DNA of 64,000 nt, from contig JBKPNZ010000019.1 of the NCBI GenBank assembly GCA_046732895.1, positions 22,947 through 86,946 of the forward strand, written 5' to 3'. This document shows, piece by piece, positions 24,143 to 33,056 of this stretch; within the stretch, counting starts at the first letter, position 1, and every line of letters begins with the position of its first letter. A program made the position numbers and the translations under genes. Origin of the DNA: JBKPNZ01 sp046732895 (lineage in GTDB: Bacteria > Actinomycetota > Thermoleophilia > Solirubrobacterales > 70-9). The notes below the pieces were generated by a model. That model was not told the origin of the DNA, did no database searches, and saw only the letters and a list, made by a program, of their open reading frames with translations.

Positions 24143-24654
24143 TCAGCCGGCCCCTTTCAGTTCGCAAGTAAGAGCCTGGCAAGTCGAGAATCTAGTGAAA
24201 TCCGCCAAACGCACCGCGGCGTTTGCTTGCCTCGGCGACCAGCAGCGAGCGGCGCCGCCGATCTCATGCCCGCTTCGGATGACAAGGAGCGCGGAGCCGA
24301 AATCGGCCGCTGACGCTTCGCGCGAGATGCGACAGGACGGGGCGGGGGGGTCGGGAAGGCAAATCAATCGGCCGAGAGTCGTGCCCGAACTCAGACCCGG
24401 TGAACGCGCTTGCCCTACTCCTGGAGGAATGACCGTCGGGCGAAGCGTCGCGGGCAGTGCTTGGCCCCCTCCCAACGAGGGAATCGTGTGATTTCCGGGT
24501 AATCCCGCATCTAGACTGGGATTGTGGAGCCTCGGTTTCGGCAGCGGGAACCGCTCGCTGCCCCTCGCTGCCCATTGGAAGGCTCCATTTCACACCGGCG
24601 TATCGCGTGCACCTGATCCAAAAACCGCTTCGTTAAGCCGTAAACTCGCCCCTA
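24143..24654. other. Intergenic region upstream of the intact tRNA-Arg
   Basis: About 510 bases without a convincing gene. Short frames exist on both strands, but they show no family motif or consistent codon bias. It contains a GGCAGCG ... CGCTGCC hairpin near 24540, similar to the one at 19108-19142. The last 46 bases (24609-24654) are about 78% similar to those before the tRNA fragment at 18963. No integrase gene or remnant is recognisable. Confidence 0.6.
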
Positions 24655-24728
<74 letters not shown>

Positions 24729-24733
24729 CTCCG

Positions 24734-25489
24734 GTGCCCCGCGCGCGATGCCTTCTGCTCTCACTCACGGTGGCGCTCTTCGCCACCGCCGCCGGCTGCG
24801 GGGGCAGCGACTCCTCCACGACGAGCGTCCCGCCGGAGACGCCTGACCCGCTTCCGAAGCTCGCCGACCGCTGGAGGCCGTTCCGCAGCGACAGTCAGGG
24901 GCTGGCAATCGGAGTTGCACCGGGGTGGAAGCACGGCGCTCCCTGCTTCGGCAACCGCGGCGAGCACAAGCACGGGGGGCCGAAATCCGAGCGTCACGAC
25001 CAAGCCAAGCAGAAGCCGAAGGACGCCAAGCAGAAGCCGAGCAACGGCAAGCAGCAGCAGCGCGGTGAGCAAAAGCGCGCCAAGGGGGCCCGTGCCGAAG
25101 TCGTCGTCCTCTGCTCTCCCAACTTGCTGACGACCGTCTCGGTGACCGTGGACCGCTCGACGGAGGCCCTGGACGTGCCGGTCAAGCAGTTCGCGACGCG
25201 GGCCTTCCAGAGCCTCTCCGACGAGCGCTACGGCGGCTCGCTCGAGGGGGGCAGGCCCCGACAGTTCGGCGGCCGCTACGAGGGGGTCAGCGTCTCGGGG
25301 GAGGGAAAGATCCCGGGCTCCGGCTTCAAGCAGAAGGTCGAGCTGATCGTCCTGCGCCGCGAATCGCTGGCGAACTTCACGGTGGTCATCGCCGCGAACG
25401 CCAGCGCCTCCGCCGCGCAGCAGCGTCAGGCCGAGAGGATGGTCCGCACCCTGCGCGACGAGCCGGTGAAGAACTCCGCCGGTCGCTAG
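24734..25489 (+). CDS. Secreted lipoprotein with Lys/Gln-rich insertion
   Basis: A 251-residue protein with a signal peptide ending in the lipobox TAAGC, followed by GGSDSSTT, so it should be lipid-anchored outside the cell. The folded part (about 45-70 and 115-245: SQGLAIGVAPGWK, VVVLCSPNLLTTVSVTVDRS, FQSLSDERYGGSLEGG, GFKQKVELIVLRRESLANFTVVIAAN) looks like the small LpqN/PsbP-like alpha-beta fold. It is interrupted at about 78-118 by a charged stretch with repeated AKQKP units. GTG 24734 begins only five bases after the tRNA, so the gene may be read through from the tRNA promoter. The specific role is unknown. Confidence 0.7.
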   Translation: MPRARCLLLSLTVALFATAAGCGGSDSSTTSVPPETPDPLPKLADRWRPFRSDSQGLAIGVAPGWKHGAPCFGNRGEHKHGGPKSERHDQAKQKPKDAKQKPSNGKQQQRGEQKRAKGARAEVVVLCSPNLLTTVSVTVDRSTEALDVPVKQFATRAFQSLSDERYGGSLEGGRPRQFGGRYEGVSVSGEGKIPGSGFKQKVELIVLRRESLANFTVVIAANASASAAQQRQAERMVRTLRDEPVKNSAGR

Positions 25490-25510
25490 GCGCCCTCGCC
25501 GTAGGCCGCT

Positions 25511-26074
25511 CTACGCGTCGGGGCGGTCGGGATAGATCTCGTCGATGGTGACGAGGGCGCGGAACGGCGCCCGTGCCGCTTCGGCGATCGCATCGGCGCC
25601 GCCCGCCAGGCGATCGACAACGCACAGCGCGCCGACGATCTCGAGCCCCTCCTCGCGGATGCGCTCGATCGCCGACACCGTGGAGCCACCGGTCGTCACC
25701 GTGTCCTCGACGACCAGGCACCGCGTGCCCGCCTCCACGGGCCCCTCCACCCAGCGCTGGAGCCCGTGCTCCTTGCGCTCCTTGCGAACGAAGAACCCGG
25801 TGAGGGCCGACCCGCCGGGCACGGCGATCGCGGCGCAAGCGAGGGGGATCGCCGCCATCACCGGGCCTCCGACGGCGTCGGCACCCTGCTCGGCGGCTGC
25901 CGCAGCGATCAGCTCGCCTGCCGCAAGGAAGCCGGCGGGGCGCAGCAGTGCCCGGCGGGCATCGACGTAATACGAGGCCTGCTGGCCCGACGACAGCGTT
26001 ACCTCGCCGATCACGAGCGCGTGCTCGCGGAGCTCACCGAGCAGGGTCTCGCTGGCTCGCTCGAGGTCAGCCAT
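25511..26074 (-). CDS. pyrE: Orotate phosphoribosyltransferase
   Basis: Transfers the phosphoribosyl group from PRPP to orotate in pyrimidine synthesis. The 187-residue protein has LSSGQQASYYVDARRALL near the N-terminus, GPVMAAIPLACAAIA, FVRKERKEHGLQRWVEGP (catalytic loop lysines) and the PRPP signature CLVVEDTVTTGGST. Length fits short bacterial PyrE. ATG 26074 lies ten bases downstream of the L,D-transpeptidase stop on the same strand, so the two are probably co-transcribed although functionally unrelated. No other pyr genes are nearby. Confidence 0.9.
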   Translation of the reverse strand: MADLERASETLLGELREHALVIGEVTLSSGQQASYYVDARRALLRPAGFLAAGELIAAAAAEQGADAVGGPVMAAIPLACAAIAVPGGSALTGFFVRKERKEHGLQRWVEGPVEAGTRCLVVEDTVTTGGSTVSAIERIREEGLEIVGALCVVDRLAGGADAIAEAARAPFRALVTIDEIYPDRPDA

Positions 26075-26083
26075 GCGCTGTGC

Positions 26084-27124
26084 TCAGCCGTACGTGTAGA
26101 TCGATTCCCCGAGGTGGATCCAGTTGTAGATGAACTGGGAGTCGGGGATCGGATTGCGCACGCAGCCGTGGCTTGCGTTGTAGGTCGGCACGGAGTGGTA
26201 GCCGTGGGTGGCGTAGCCGCGGATGAAGTAGACCGAGTAGTACATCCCCTCGCTGTTGTAGCCGGGCGTCTTCCGATAGAAGTGGAAGTGGCCGCGGATC
26301 GTCGGCGTCGCCGGCGCCCCGGTCGAGACGTGGTAGGTGTACTGGGCCTTGCCGTGGTCGATCAGCGCCATGACCTGGCGGGAGATGTCGACCTCGACGT
26401 GGCGACCGGCGCCCGGGTACTTCGGCTTGAAGCGGCCGCGCCGATCGGCGAGCCTCTTGAAGATCCCCGACGTTGCGCTCGTGATGCGAGCCATGCCGTT
26501 CACCTTGCGGAAGGCCAGCACAGCGCGCCGGGTCGCGTCGTTGTAGGAGCGGCCGTTCGGCGCGTTGGCGTAGCCATCGTGGTTGAGGAGGTCGTTGAAG
26601 ATGCCGGCCGCGTCGGAGGTGCCTCCGTTGAGCGACCGGTACCTCACCGTGAAGCTCTTGCTGCCCGTCTTCGCGTGCGGGATGTTCTGTGTGGGCTTGT
26701 GGATCGCCACCCCGCGGTAGTGCGCCGGCTTGATCAGGTGCTTGGTGCGCATCTTCACGCGGCCGGAGTTGTGACCGGGCACGTGCTTCACCCGCCTCTC
26801 GACGCGCTGGATCACGTGGCCGTTCCGAAGCAGAAGCAGCTTCACCTTCTCGCCCTGGACGTATGGCCGCAGGTTCGCGACGACGTAGGCGTACTTGCCG
26901 ACATTCACCTTGCCCCCGTGCAGGCGCCGGATCTCGATCCCGAGCGGGCTCACCTGACGGTGGGAGCTCTCGGTGTCCTGCGTGCCTGCGGCAGGCTGGA
27001 CTCCCTCCGCCCCGGTTGCCCCGGTCGGGGGCTCCTGGGCCATGACCCAGGCGGGCAGCGCGAGGCATGCAGTCGCTGCCAAGCCTCCCGCCCAGGTGAG
27101 GGACCGCCGTTTCACCGGCGGCAT
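26084..27124 (-). CDS. Secreted L,D-transpeptidase (YkuD) with peptidoglycan-binding domain
   Basis: A 346-residue exported protein. A signal peptide (cut near AWVMAQE) precedes a strand-rich N-terminal region and a helical peptidoglycan-binding domain (IFNDLLNHDGYANAPNGRSY, TRRAVLAFRKVNGM). The YkuD catalytic domain runs from HVEVDISRQVMALI to the C-terminus and carries HGYHSVPTYNASHGCVRN with the catalytic Cys321 and upstream histidine. It makes 3-3 cross-links or attaches proteins to peptidoglycan. ATG 27124 is used because residues upstream have no signal-peptide character. It works in the same compartment as the PBP and HtrA of this window. Confidence 0.88.
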   Translation of the reverse strand: MPPVKRRSLTWAGGLAATACLALPAWVMAQEPPTGATGAEGVQPAAGTQDTESSHRQVSPLGIEIRRLHGGKVNVGKYAYVVANLRPYVQGEKVKLLLLRNGHVIQRVERRVKHVPGHNSGRVKMRTKHLIKPAHYRGVAIHKPTQNIPHAKTGSKSFTVRYRSLNGGTSDAAGIFNDLLNHDGYANAPNGRSYNDATRRAVLAFRKVNGMARITSATSGIFKRLADRRGRFKPKYPGAGRHVEVDISRQVMALIDHGKAQYTYHVSTGAPATPTIRGHFHFYRKTPGYNSEGMYYSVYFIRGYATHGYHSVPTYNASHGCVRNPIPDSQFIYNWIHLGESIYTYG

Positions 27125-27162
27125 TGTGCCATGCCGCGCCGGACGCGTGGGTGAGGATTTGC

Positions 27163-28839
27163 TCACGAGGTGAGGATGGCGAAGGCGAGGACGTTGTTGA
27201 GCGCATGCACAGCGATCGTCGGCCAGATCGAGCCGGTCCGTTCGTAGAGCCACGCGAGGATGAGCCCGAAGACAGAGAGTTGGAGGACCACGCCCCAGCT
27301 CCCGGGGCCGGTGAAGTGAAAGAGGCCCCAGATTCCGGCTGAGATCGCCGCCGCGAGCACAAACGGCAGTCGCTGCCGCAGGCCGGTGAACATGAATCCA
27401 CGGAAGAAGAGCTCCTCCGAGACCGGCGCTGCGCAGATCACGAGGAATGCCGAGATGATGTCGCCCGCACCGCCCTCGCCAAAGCCGAGGTCGCGCGTCA
27501 CATCCTCCTGCTGCGGATGGATCAGCGTGGAGATGACGTAGGCGCAGCCGACGTAGGCGAGGTAGGCGACGATGGCCGCACCGACCGGGGAGCGCGTCGC
27601 CGCCCGCAGGCCGAGAGCTTCTGGAGCGGCAGGCCCGCCGCCCGGGTTGGCCACGGCGAACGCGACCGCGATCAGAGTGATCGCCAGCAGCGCCTGCAGA
27701 ACGATGCGCGCCGCCAGCGGCTGCTGGGACTCGAACTCGGCGAGCTGGTCGAGGTCGCCGTCGGGCTTGCCGCGGAATACCTCGACGTGGTCCTCGTCGG
27801 TGGCCACCGCGAACTGGCCGCCGCCGGCGAACGGTTCGACCGCGCCGACAGAGCGGACGACGTCGCCCGCCTCGACGCTGTCGCGCTCGGCGAAGCCGGT
27901 GCTGCCCCAGCTGTAGAGCTCGACCGTGTCCGACTGGAGGGGAGCGAGGACGACGCGCAGGCCCGGCCCGAAGTCACCGATCGCCAGCGCCTGCGCGATC
28001 TCGTGGATGCGCTTGTTCCGCTCCGGGACGAGGGAGCCGTCGGGACGCGAGAGGTAGGGAAGCACGCCGCCCTTCGCTCGCACGAGGACGTCGCCGCTCG
28101 AATCACCGTCCAGATCGCCGATCGCAACCGCCTCGACGATTCGATGGTTGCCACGGATCGTGATCGTTCGCCGCAGCTCCCGGGCGCCGGACAGCTCAAA
28201 GATCCGCACCTGGCCGCCGAGGGTCCCCACCGCCAGCGCCGGGGGCGCGCCGCTGCCGACTTGACCGATCGCCAGCGAGCGCACGCCGGTGCAGTGCTGA
28301 GTGCGGATCTTTCCCTCGCAGGCGCTGGGAGGGTTTATCTGCAGTGGTTGCAGGCGCTTGACCGAGCCGTCGTCGTGGTACTCGATCAGCTGGACCGCCT
28401 TGTCGTTTCGTCCCGCGACGGCCAGCTCCACGCCCGCGCCGTCGGGTGCGGGCCCCGCGGCGAGGTAGTTCGCCTCGGCGTCGACGGGGATCGACGTCGC
28501 CTTCTCGAGCGCATCGTCGCCGCTGGCGTCCATCATCCAGACGGAGTCGTCAGCGGCGTTGAGGACGAAGACCTTGCCGCCGCCATCGCTCGCCGATTGC
28601 ACTCCGCTCACCGCCACCGGGTCGAACGCCGGCGCCGGCGCGAGCCCGATCACGACGCCGGCCTCGATCAGCGCGAGGACGAGGAGGACCCCCAATCCGA
28701 GCAGGACCACGGCGGGACCCCACGGGCGCATGCCGGGGCGCCTCGAAGGGGGCTGGCGGAGCCCCGGATAGGCCGGATCCCGTGATGGGGGGACGCCGCC
28801 GTCCGGCGGAGGCGGGGGCGGGACGCTCGCCTCGCTCAT
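27163..28839 (-). CDS. Membrane protein fusing an extracytoplasmic beta-propeller to a CPBP-family protease domain
   Basis: A 558-residue protein. A Pro-rich cytoplasmic N-terminus precedes a membrane helix (about 43-68). Residues about 75-380 are repetitive beta-sheet sequence with FG-GAP/propeller traits, including the Ca-binding-like DLDGDSSGDVLV and repeated AIGDLDG/AIGDFGPG blades. A second helix is at about 385-405. The C-terminal multi-pass domain has the three CPBP (Abi/CAAX-protease-like) motifs: EELFFRGF (Glu475), GLFHF and HALNN. CPBP proteins act in prenyl-protein processing, bacteriocin immunity or protein secretion. The propeller fusion suggests a sensed or bound extracellular ligand. 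ATG overlaps the HAD gene stop (ATGA). Confidence 0.8.
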   Translation of the reverse strand: MSEASVPPPPPPDGGVPPSRDPAYPGLRQPPSRRPGMRPWGPAVVLLGLGVLLVLALIEAGVVIGLAPAPAFDPVAVSGVQSASDGGGKVFVLNAADDSVWMMDASGDDALEKATSIPVDAEANYLAAGPAPDGAGVELAVAGRNDKAVQLIEYHDDGSVKRLQPLQINPPSACEGKIRTQHCTGVRSLAIGQVGSGAPPALAVGTLGGQVRIFELSGARELRRTITIRGNHRIVEAVAIGDLDGDSSGDVLVRAKGGVLPYLSRPDGSLVPERNKRIHEIAQALAIGDFGPGLRVVLAPLQSDTVELYSWGSTGFAERDSVEAGDVVRSVGAVEPFAGGGQFAVATDEDHVEVFRGKPDGDLDQLAEFESQQPLAARIVLQALLAITLIAVAFAVANPGGGPAAPEALGLRAATRSPVGAAIVAYLAYVGCAYVISTLIHPQQEDVTRDLGFGEGGAGDIISAFLVICAAPVSEELFFRGFMFTGLRQRLPFVLAAAISAGIWGLFHFTGPGSWGVVLQLSVFGLILAWLYERTGSIWPTIAVHALNNVLAFAILTS

Positions 28840-29501
28840 CGCCCGACCAGGTCCTCCAGCTCTGAGAGCGAGGTGATGTCGCCGCCCCCGGAGCGGTCGA
28901 TGAGGAGCGCCGGGATGCCCGCGGCGTGGGCCCCGTCAATGTCCTCGGCGCGGCTATCGCCGACGTGAAGCGCCTCGGCGGGCTCGCAGCCCGCCAGGCG
29001 AAGGGCCTTGACGAAGATCGCCGGGTCGGGCTTGGAGGCGCCGGCCGCGGCCGAGGTCACGACACCGTCGAGGGCCGAACCGAGCCCGCAGGCAGCCAGC
29101 ACGTCGGCAAGCGAGCAGTCCCAGTTCGAGACGCACACGAGCTTCAGGCCGCGGTCGCGCAGAGTCCTCAGGGCAGGCGCGGCGTCGGGGAATGAGTGGA
29201 AGCGGATGGAGGCCATCATGGTGTCGACGCCAACGGGCCTGCCGAGCTCGCTCGAGAGCACCTGGGCACACCGGCGGCGCAGGTCGGCGAGCGTAGCCGC
29301 GTCCCGCCCCTCGTGGCTGTGCTCCCTGTAATACGCCATCTCGGCCCGCATCGCCCGTTCCACGCGGTCACCGGCGGGCACACCCATCGCCCGCGCCAGG
29401 TGCGTCCAGGGGGCCTCAAACGTGACCAGAGTGCCCAACGCGTCCAGGAGAACGGCGCGCGTGTGACCGATTCGCTGTTTCGCAGGTCCCATCGCGGGCA
29501 T
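28836..29501 (-). CDS. HAD-superfamily hydrolase, haloacid-dehalogenase-like
   Basis: A 221-residue HAD hydrolase. Motif I is LLDALGTLV (nucleophile Asp, with Ala in place of the second Asp), motif II CVSNWD, motif III/lysine GASKPDPAIF, motif IV HVGDSRAEDIDGAHAAG. Having a non-acidic residue two positions after the nucleophile is typical of L-2-haloacid dehalogenase-like members, so phosphatase activity may be weak. The cap is the helical C1 type (residues about 20-95). Start could be ATG 29501 or 29492. It is the first gene of a pair with the CPBP fusion, on the opposite strand from the MscS gene. Confidence 0.83.
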   Translation of the reverse strand: MPAMGPAKQRIGHTRAVLLDALGTLVTFEAPWTHLARAMGVPAGDRVERAMRAEMAYYREHSHEGRDAATLADLRRRCAQVLSSELGRPVGVDTMMASIRFHSFPDAAPALRTLRDRGLKLVCVSNWDCSLADVLAACGLGSALDGVVTSAAAGASKPDPAIFVKALRLAGCEPAEALHVGDSRAEDIDGAHAAGIPALLIDRSGGGDITSLSELEDLVGR

Positions 29502-29509
29502 TCTGTCGA

Positions 29510-29537
29510 GGGGCGCAGCAGTCCCCGGCTGCGCCCC
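29510..29537. terminator. Hairpin between divergent HAD and MscS genes
   Basis: GGGGCGCAGC (29510-29519) pairs perfectly with GCTGCGCCCC (29528-29537), followed on the plus strand by TTATTTGT. It looks like a plus-strand terminator but sits just upstream of a plus-strand gene and outside any plus-strand transcript I can see. It may block readthrough or act as an attenuator in the MscS leader. Confidence 0.5.
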
Positions 29538-29557
29538 TTATTTGTGCCTGCGAGTGC

Positions 29558-30382
29558 GTGCCCGCGGCAGGAATGACGCCCGCCAGGCGCGAACTCACCC
29601 CTCACATGGACGAGACCTTCTGGCAGGCGAACGGGGACTGGATCTCCGCCGCGATCACGATGGCCGTCGCGGTCACCGCCGCGATTCTCGTCGACCGCTA
29701 CGTGCTCGCGCACGCGGGTCGCTACGCCTCCCGTGTCGCGGACGTCAGCGTCTCGCGCGCGGCGAGCACGCGTCTGCGCCTCGTGCGCCGCCTGATCTTC
29801 GTCGTGATCGTCGCGATCGGAGCGTCGATCGCACTCAACTACGTGACCAAGCTCGACAAGCTCGCGACCGCGCTGCTCGCCTCGAGTGCCGTGATCGCTC
29901 TGATCGCGGGCCTCGCCGCTCGCCAGGTGCTGGCGAACCCGCTCGCCGGCATCATGCTCGCAATCACCCAGCCGATCCGGATCGGCGACTCGATCACGAT
30001 CGAGGAGCAGGATGGCCGCGTGGAGGATCTGACCCTGTCGTACACGTTCATCGACACGGGCGATGGACGGCTCATGGTGGTTCCGAACGAGAAGGTCGTC
30101 TCGAGCGTCGTCTTCAACCGATCGACCGGAGATCGGTCGGCTCCGGCTACGGCCTCCGTTTGGCTGCCGCTCGCCGCCAACCTCGGCAGGGCGCGGCGAG
30201 CCCTCGAGCCGCTCGAGTTCACGTCGGTGAGCGTGGTCGAGATCACCGCCGAGGGTGTGCGGATCGAGGTGCAGGGCTCGCGGGACCCGGATCGCACCGT
30301 GCTGGCGGGCGAGGAAGCGGCGCTGCGCGAGAGGGCTCACGAGGCGCTCCGCGAGGCTGGCGTCCTTGCCGAGGCGGCTTGA
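29558..30382 (+). CDS. Small mechanosensitive channel (MscS family)
   Basis: A minimal MscS-type channel of up to 274 residues. Helices are at about 27-47, 66-92 and the pore-lining TM3 near 100-135 (LLASSAVIALIAGLAARQVLANPLAGIMLAITQPIRIGDSI spans TM3 and the entry to the beta domain). The beta domain has GRVEDLTLSYTFIDTGDGRLMVVPNEKVVSS, the family hallmark. It would protect against hypo-osmotic shock. GTG 29558 is the longest start. ATG 29573 or 29606 (MDETFWQ) is equally possible; none has a good ribosome binding site. Confidence 0.87.
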   Translation: MPAAGMTPARRELTPHMDETFWQANGDWISAAITMAVAVTAAILVDRYVLAHAGRYASRVADVSVSRAASTRLRLVRRLIFVVIVAIGASIALNYVTKLDKLATALLASSAVIALIAGLAARQVLANPLAGIMLAITQPIRIGDSITIEEQDGRVEDLTLSYTFIDTGDGRLMVVPNEKVVSSVVFNRSTGDRSAPATASVWLPLAANLGRARRALEPLEFTSVSVVEITAEGVRIEVQGSRDPDRTVLAGEEAALRERAHEALREAGVLAEAA

Positions 30383-30431
30383 CCACCTCGCCGGCCGGCT
30401 ACCGACCCCCGCTACGCTTTGCCGCTAGCTG

Positions 30432-32546
30432 ATGACGTCGCGCGCACGCAAGCGGCACCGGCGCTCGCGAAACGGGTCGGTGGGGAAGAAGATCCTGCTG
30501 GGCCTGACGGTCGTCCTCGCGCTGGCTGGAATTGCCCTCGCCGGCGTGGGTTTCTGGGTGCAGGACATCCTCGCGTCCGCCCCCAGCGTCGACGAGCTGA
30601 AGCCCATTGACAAGGGGGAGACATCGTTCATCTATGCGGCCGATGGATCCAGGCTTGGAGCGATCGACGCCGACACGGTACGCGAGCCGGTCGACCTGAA
30701 GGAGGTCCCCGACTCGCTGCAGCACGCGACGGTCGCGATTGAGGACGAGCACTTCTACGAGCACAACGGGGTCGACTACTCCGCGATCATCCGTGCTGCT
30801 TGGAAGAACATCCAGGCCGGCAAGACGGTCCAGGGCGGATCGACGATTACCCAGCAGCTCGCCCGCAACCTGTACATCCACGACCCGCAGGACGACATCA
30901 AGCGCAAGCTCATCGAGGCGAAGCTCGCCACCGAGCTGGAGGACGAGCACTCGAAGTCCTGGATTCTCGATCAGTACCTCAACACCGCGTCCTATGGCAC
31001 CAACGAGGGGCGCACGGCTGTGGGGGTCGAGGCCGCATCGCAGACCTACTTCAACAAGCACGTCTCCGACCTCAACCTCTGGGAGGCCGCCCTCCTGGCA
31101 GGCTTGCCGCAGGCGCCCTCGGAGTACAACCCCTTTTCGAGCCCCGCGCGATCCCTCGACCGGCGCAACGAGGTCCTCAGGGCGATGTTCCAACAGGGCT
31201 ACATCTCGCGCGAGCAGGAACAGGCGGCCTTTTCCCACGGTCTCGGTCTGGAGCGCGGCTACCGCTACACGACCAAGCGCAAGCCCTACTTCTTCGACTA
31301 CGTCCAGCAGGAGTTGATCGACCGCTACGGCGTCAACACGGTGCGCCAGGGCGGGCTGAAGGTCTACACGAGCATCAACCCCCATCTACAAGATCTCGCC
31401 GAGCAGGCAGTCAACGCGGGCGCGGCGCGGCTCGGCGGTCCTTCGCAGGCGCTCGTCTCGATCGACCCCACGAACGGCCACATCGTCGCCATGGCCTCAT
31501 CTGGCAACTACGACACGCGCCAGTTCAACCTCGCGGCGCAGGGACACCGTCAGCCGGGGTCGTCGTTCAAGCCGTTCGTGCTCACAACGGCGTTGAAGCA
31601 AGGCATCGATCCGGATACGACCTACTACAACGGAACCAGCCCGGTCACGCTTTCCCTCTGCCAATACTGCGATCCGTGGGTCGTCAATAACGCTGAGCCC
31701 GGTGGCGGGACGATGAGCATTGCCGATGCAACCACGCACTCCGTGAACGCGGTATACGCCCAGCTCGACGTCGACGTGGGCCCAGAGAACGTCGCTGACA
31801 CCGCTCATGATCTCGGCATCACGAGCCCGCTGGACGGGATTCCGGCCGAGGGGATCGGCGGACTGCGCATCGGCGTCTCGCCCCTGGAGATGGCGGACGC
31901 CTACGCGACGTTCGCCGACGGAGGGATCCACCACGACGCGACCGCGATCGGTCGTGTGATCTTCCCAAGCGGCAAGGTCGATGAACCCGAGGAGGCCGAG
32001 GGCACCCGCGTCATCTCCGAGGGCATCGCTTACGACGTCACGAAGATCCTCGAGACGGTCATCACCGAGGGCACGGCGGCGGGATACGCCGGATACGGGT
32101 GTCCGGCCGCCGGCAAGACCGGCACGACGGATGACCAGACCGACGCCTGGTTCGTGGGATACACACCAAAGCTGTCTACCGCGGTCTGGACCGGCTATCC
32201 CGATGCGCGGACGTCGATGGGCTACAGCGCCTTCGGTGGCCCGTACTCCGGACCGACCTGGAAGGACTTCATGGAGCAGGCCTCTCCGGATTGCCAGCAC
32301 TTCACGGTCCCCGACAGCCTGCCGTCGCTGACCACCTTCTACAGCGACCACACGGTCTCGCCGAAGTCGAAGACCTACGGCGGCACCTCGACCAGCACCG
32401 ACACGACCACCACCACCACGGGCGACGGGGCCCAGGGTCCCGACGACGCCTACGCACCCGGCATCCAACCGCCCGGCGGCCAGCCGCCCGGGAACGGCAA
32501 TGCCGGGGGCAACGGCAACGGCAACGGCAACGGCCCCGGCGGCTAG
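30432..32546 (+). CDS. Class A penicillin-binding protein (glycosyltransferase/transpeptidase)
   Basis: A 704-residue bifunctional peptidoglycan synthase. Basic cytoplasmic tail and membrane anchor are at residues 1-45. The GT51 domain shows VAIEDEHFYEHNGVD, QGGSTITQQLARNLY and KRKLIEAKLATELE. The transpeptidase domain has the serine in PGSSFKPFV, the SxN motif SVN in THSVNAVY, and KTGTT. The C-terminal tail is low complexity: Thr-rich, then Pro/Gly and repeated Gly-Asn built from a GGCAAC hexanucleotide repeat near 32512-32535. It polymerises and cross-links glycan outside the membrane. ATG 30432 is used; a TACGCT box lies 13 bases upstream. Its TAG shares CTAG with the convergent gene. Confidence 0.93.
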   Translation: MTSRARKRHRRSRNGSVGKKILLGLTVVLALAGIALAGVGFWVQDILASAPSVDELKPIDKGETSFIYAADGSRLGAIDADTVREPVDLKEVPDSLQHATVAIEDEHFYEHNGVDYSAIIRAAWKNIQAGKTVQGGSTITQQLARNLYIHDPQDDIKRKLIEAKLATELEDEHSKSWILDQYLNTASYGTNEGRTAVGVEAASQTYFNKHVSDLNLWEAALLAGLPQAPSEYNPFSSPARSLDRRNEVLRAMFQQGYISREQEQAAFSHGLGLERGYRYTTKRKPYFFDYVQQELIDRYGVNTVRQGGLKVYTSINPHLQDLAEQAVNAGAARLGGPSQALVSIDPTNGHIVAMASSGNYDTRQFNLAAQGHRQPGSSFKPFVLTTALKQGIDPDTTYYNGTSPVTLSLCQYCDPWVVNNAEPGGGTMSIADATTHSVNAVYAQLDVDVGPENVADTAHDLGITSPLDGIPAEGIGGLRIGVSPLEMADAYATFADGGIHHDATAIGRVIFPSGKVDEPEEAEGTRVISEGIAYDVTKILETVITEGTAAGYAGYGCPAAGKTGTTDDQTDAWFVGYTPKLSTAVWTGYPDARTSMGYSAFGGPYSGPTWKDFMEQASPDCQHFTVPDSLPSLTTFYSDHTVSPKSKTYGGTSTSTDTTTTTTGDGAQGPDDAYAPGIQPPGGQPPGNGNAGGNGNGNGNGPGG

Positions 32547-32962
32547 GGCCCGGGAGGGCCGTGCCCGTTCGAGCGCGGGTCCGGTGGTCCCGGGCGCCGG
32601 CGAAGCCAGGTGTAGAGGCCGACCCCGAGCACCGCGATCGCGGCACCCGCGATCGGGAAGCTGAGCGCCAGCAGCGCGAACAGCGCGACGCCGATCACTC
32701 CGGCTGAGATGGCTAGGGCGCCCGCCACCCGCCCGCCCGCCGAGCTCCCGGGGCGGATCGCATACCCGGCCAGCGCTCCGGCGGACGTCGCAAGCGCCAG
32801 CGCGCAGGCCGTGTAGAGGATCGTGAGCGCCACCGTCAGCGCCAGGCTCTCGTCGCATCCGCCGTCCGCGCACGACGGATCCACCGTGGCGATCACCAGC
32901 CCCGCCGGGATCAGCGTCAGATAGGCGAAGAGCAGGAAGCCGAGACCGGCCAAGACGCGCAT
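32543..32962 (-). CDS. Four-helix membrane protein of unknown function
   Basis: A 139-residue protein with helices at about 3-25, 45-68, 80-100 and 102-122, and a conserved-looking loop SCADGGCDESL with two cysteines (probably extracytoplasmic, possibly disulfide-bonded). The C-terminus is Pro/Gly-rich and cytoplasmic. No family is recognised. It is divergent from thiL and convergent with the PBP, with which it shares the CTAG stop tetranucleotide. Confidence 0.7.
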   Translation of the reverse strand: MRVLAGLGFLLFAYLTLIPAGLVIATVDPSCADGGCDESLALTVALTILYTACALALATSAGALAGYAIRPGSSAGGRVAGALAISAGVIGVALFALLALSFPIAGAAIAVLGVGLYTWLRRRPGPPDPRSNGHGPPGP

Positions 32963-33056
32963 GCGTCATGTCTACCCGAACGTGCGATGGTCGAGAAAAC
33001 GCGACAATGACGCGTTAACGCGACCATCGCCGTGGATTGGGTCCGGCAGAGGTACC

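Noticed and set aside
24143..24593. Two minus-strand frames of about 110 codons in the spacer before the tRNA
   Set aside because: Low-information sequence rich in Arg/Ser/Pro, no ribosome binding site, no family resemblance.
32510..32540. GGCAAC repeats as a CRISPR-like or regulatory array
   Set aside because: They are a simple in-frame hexanucleotide repeat encoding the Gly-Asn tail of the PBP.
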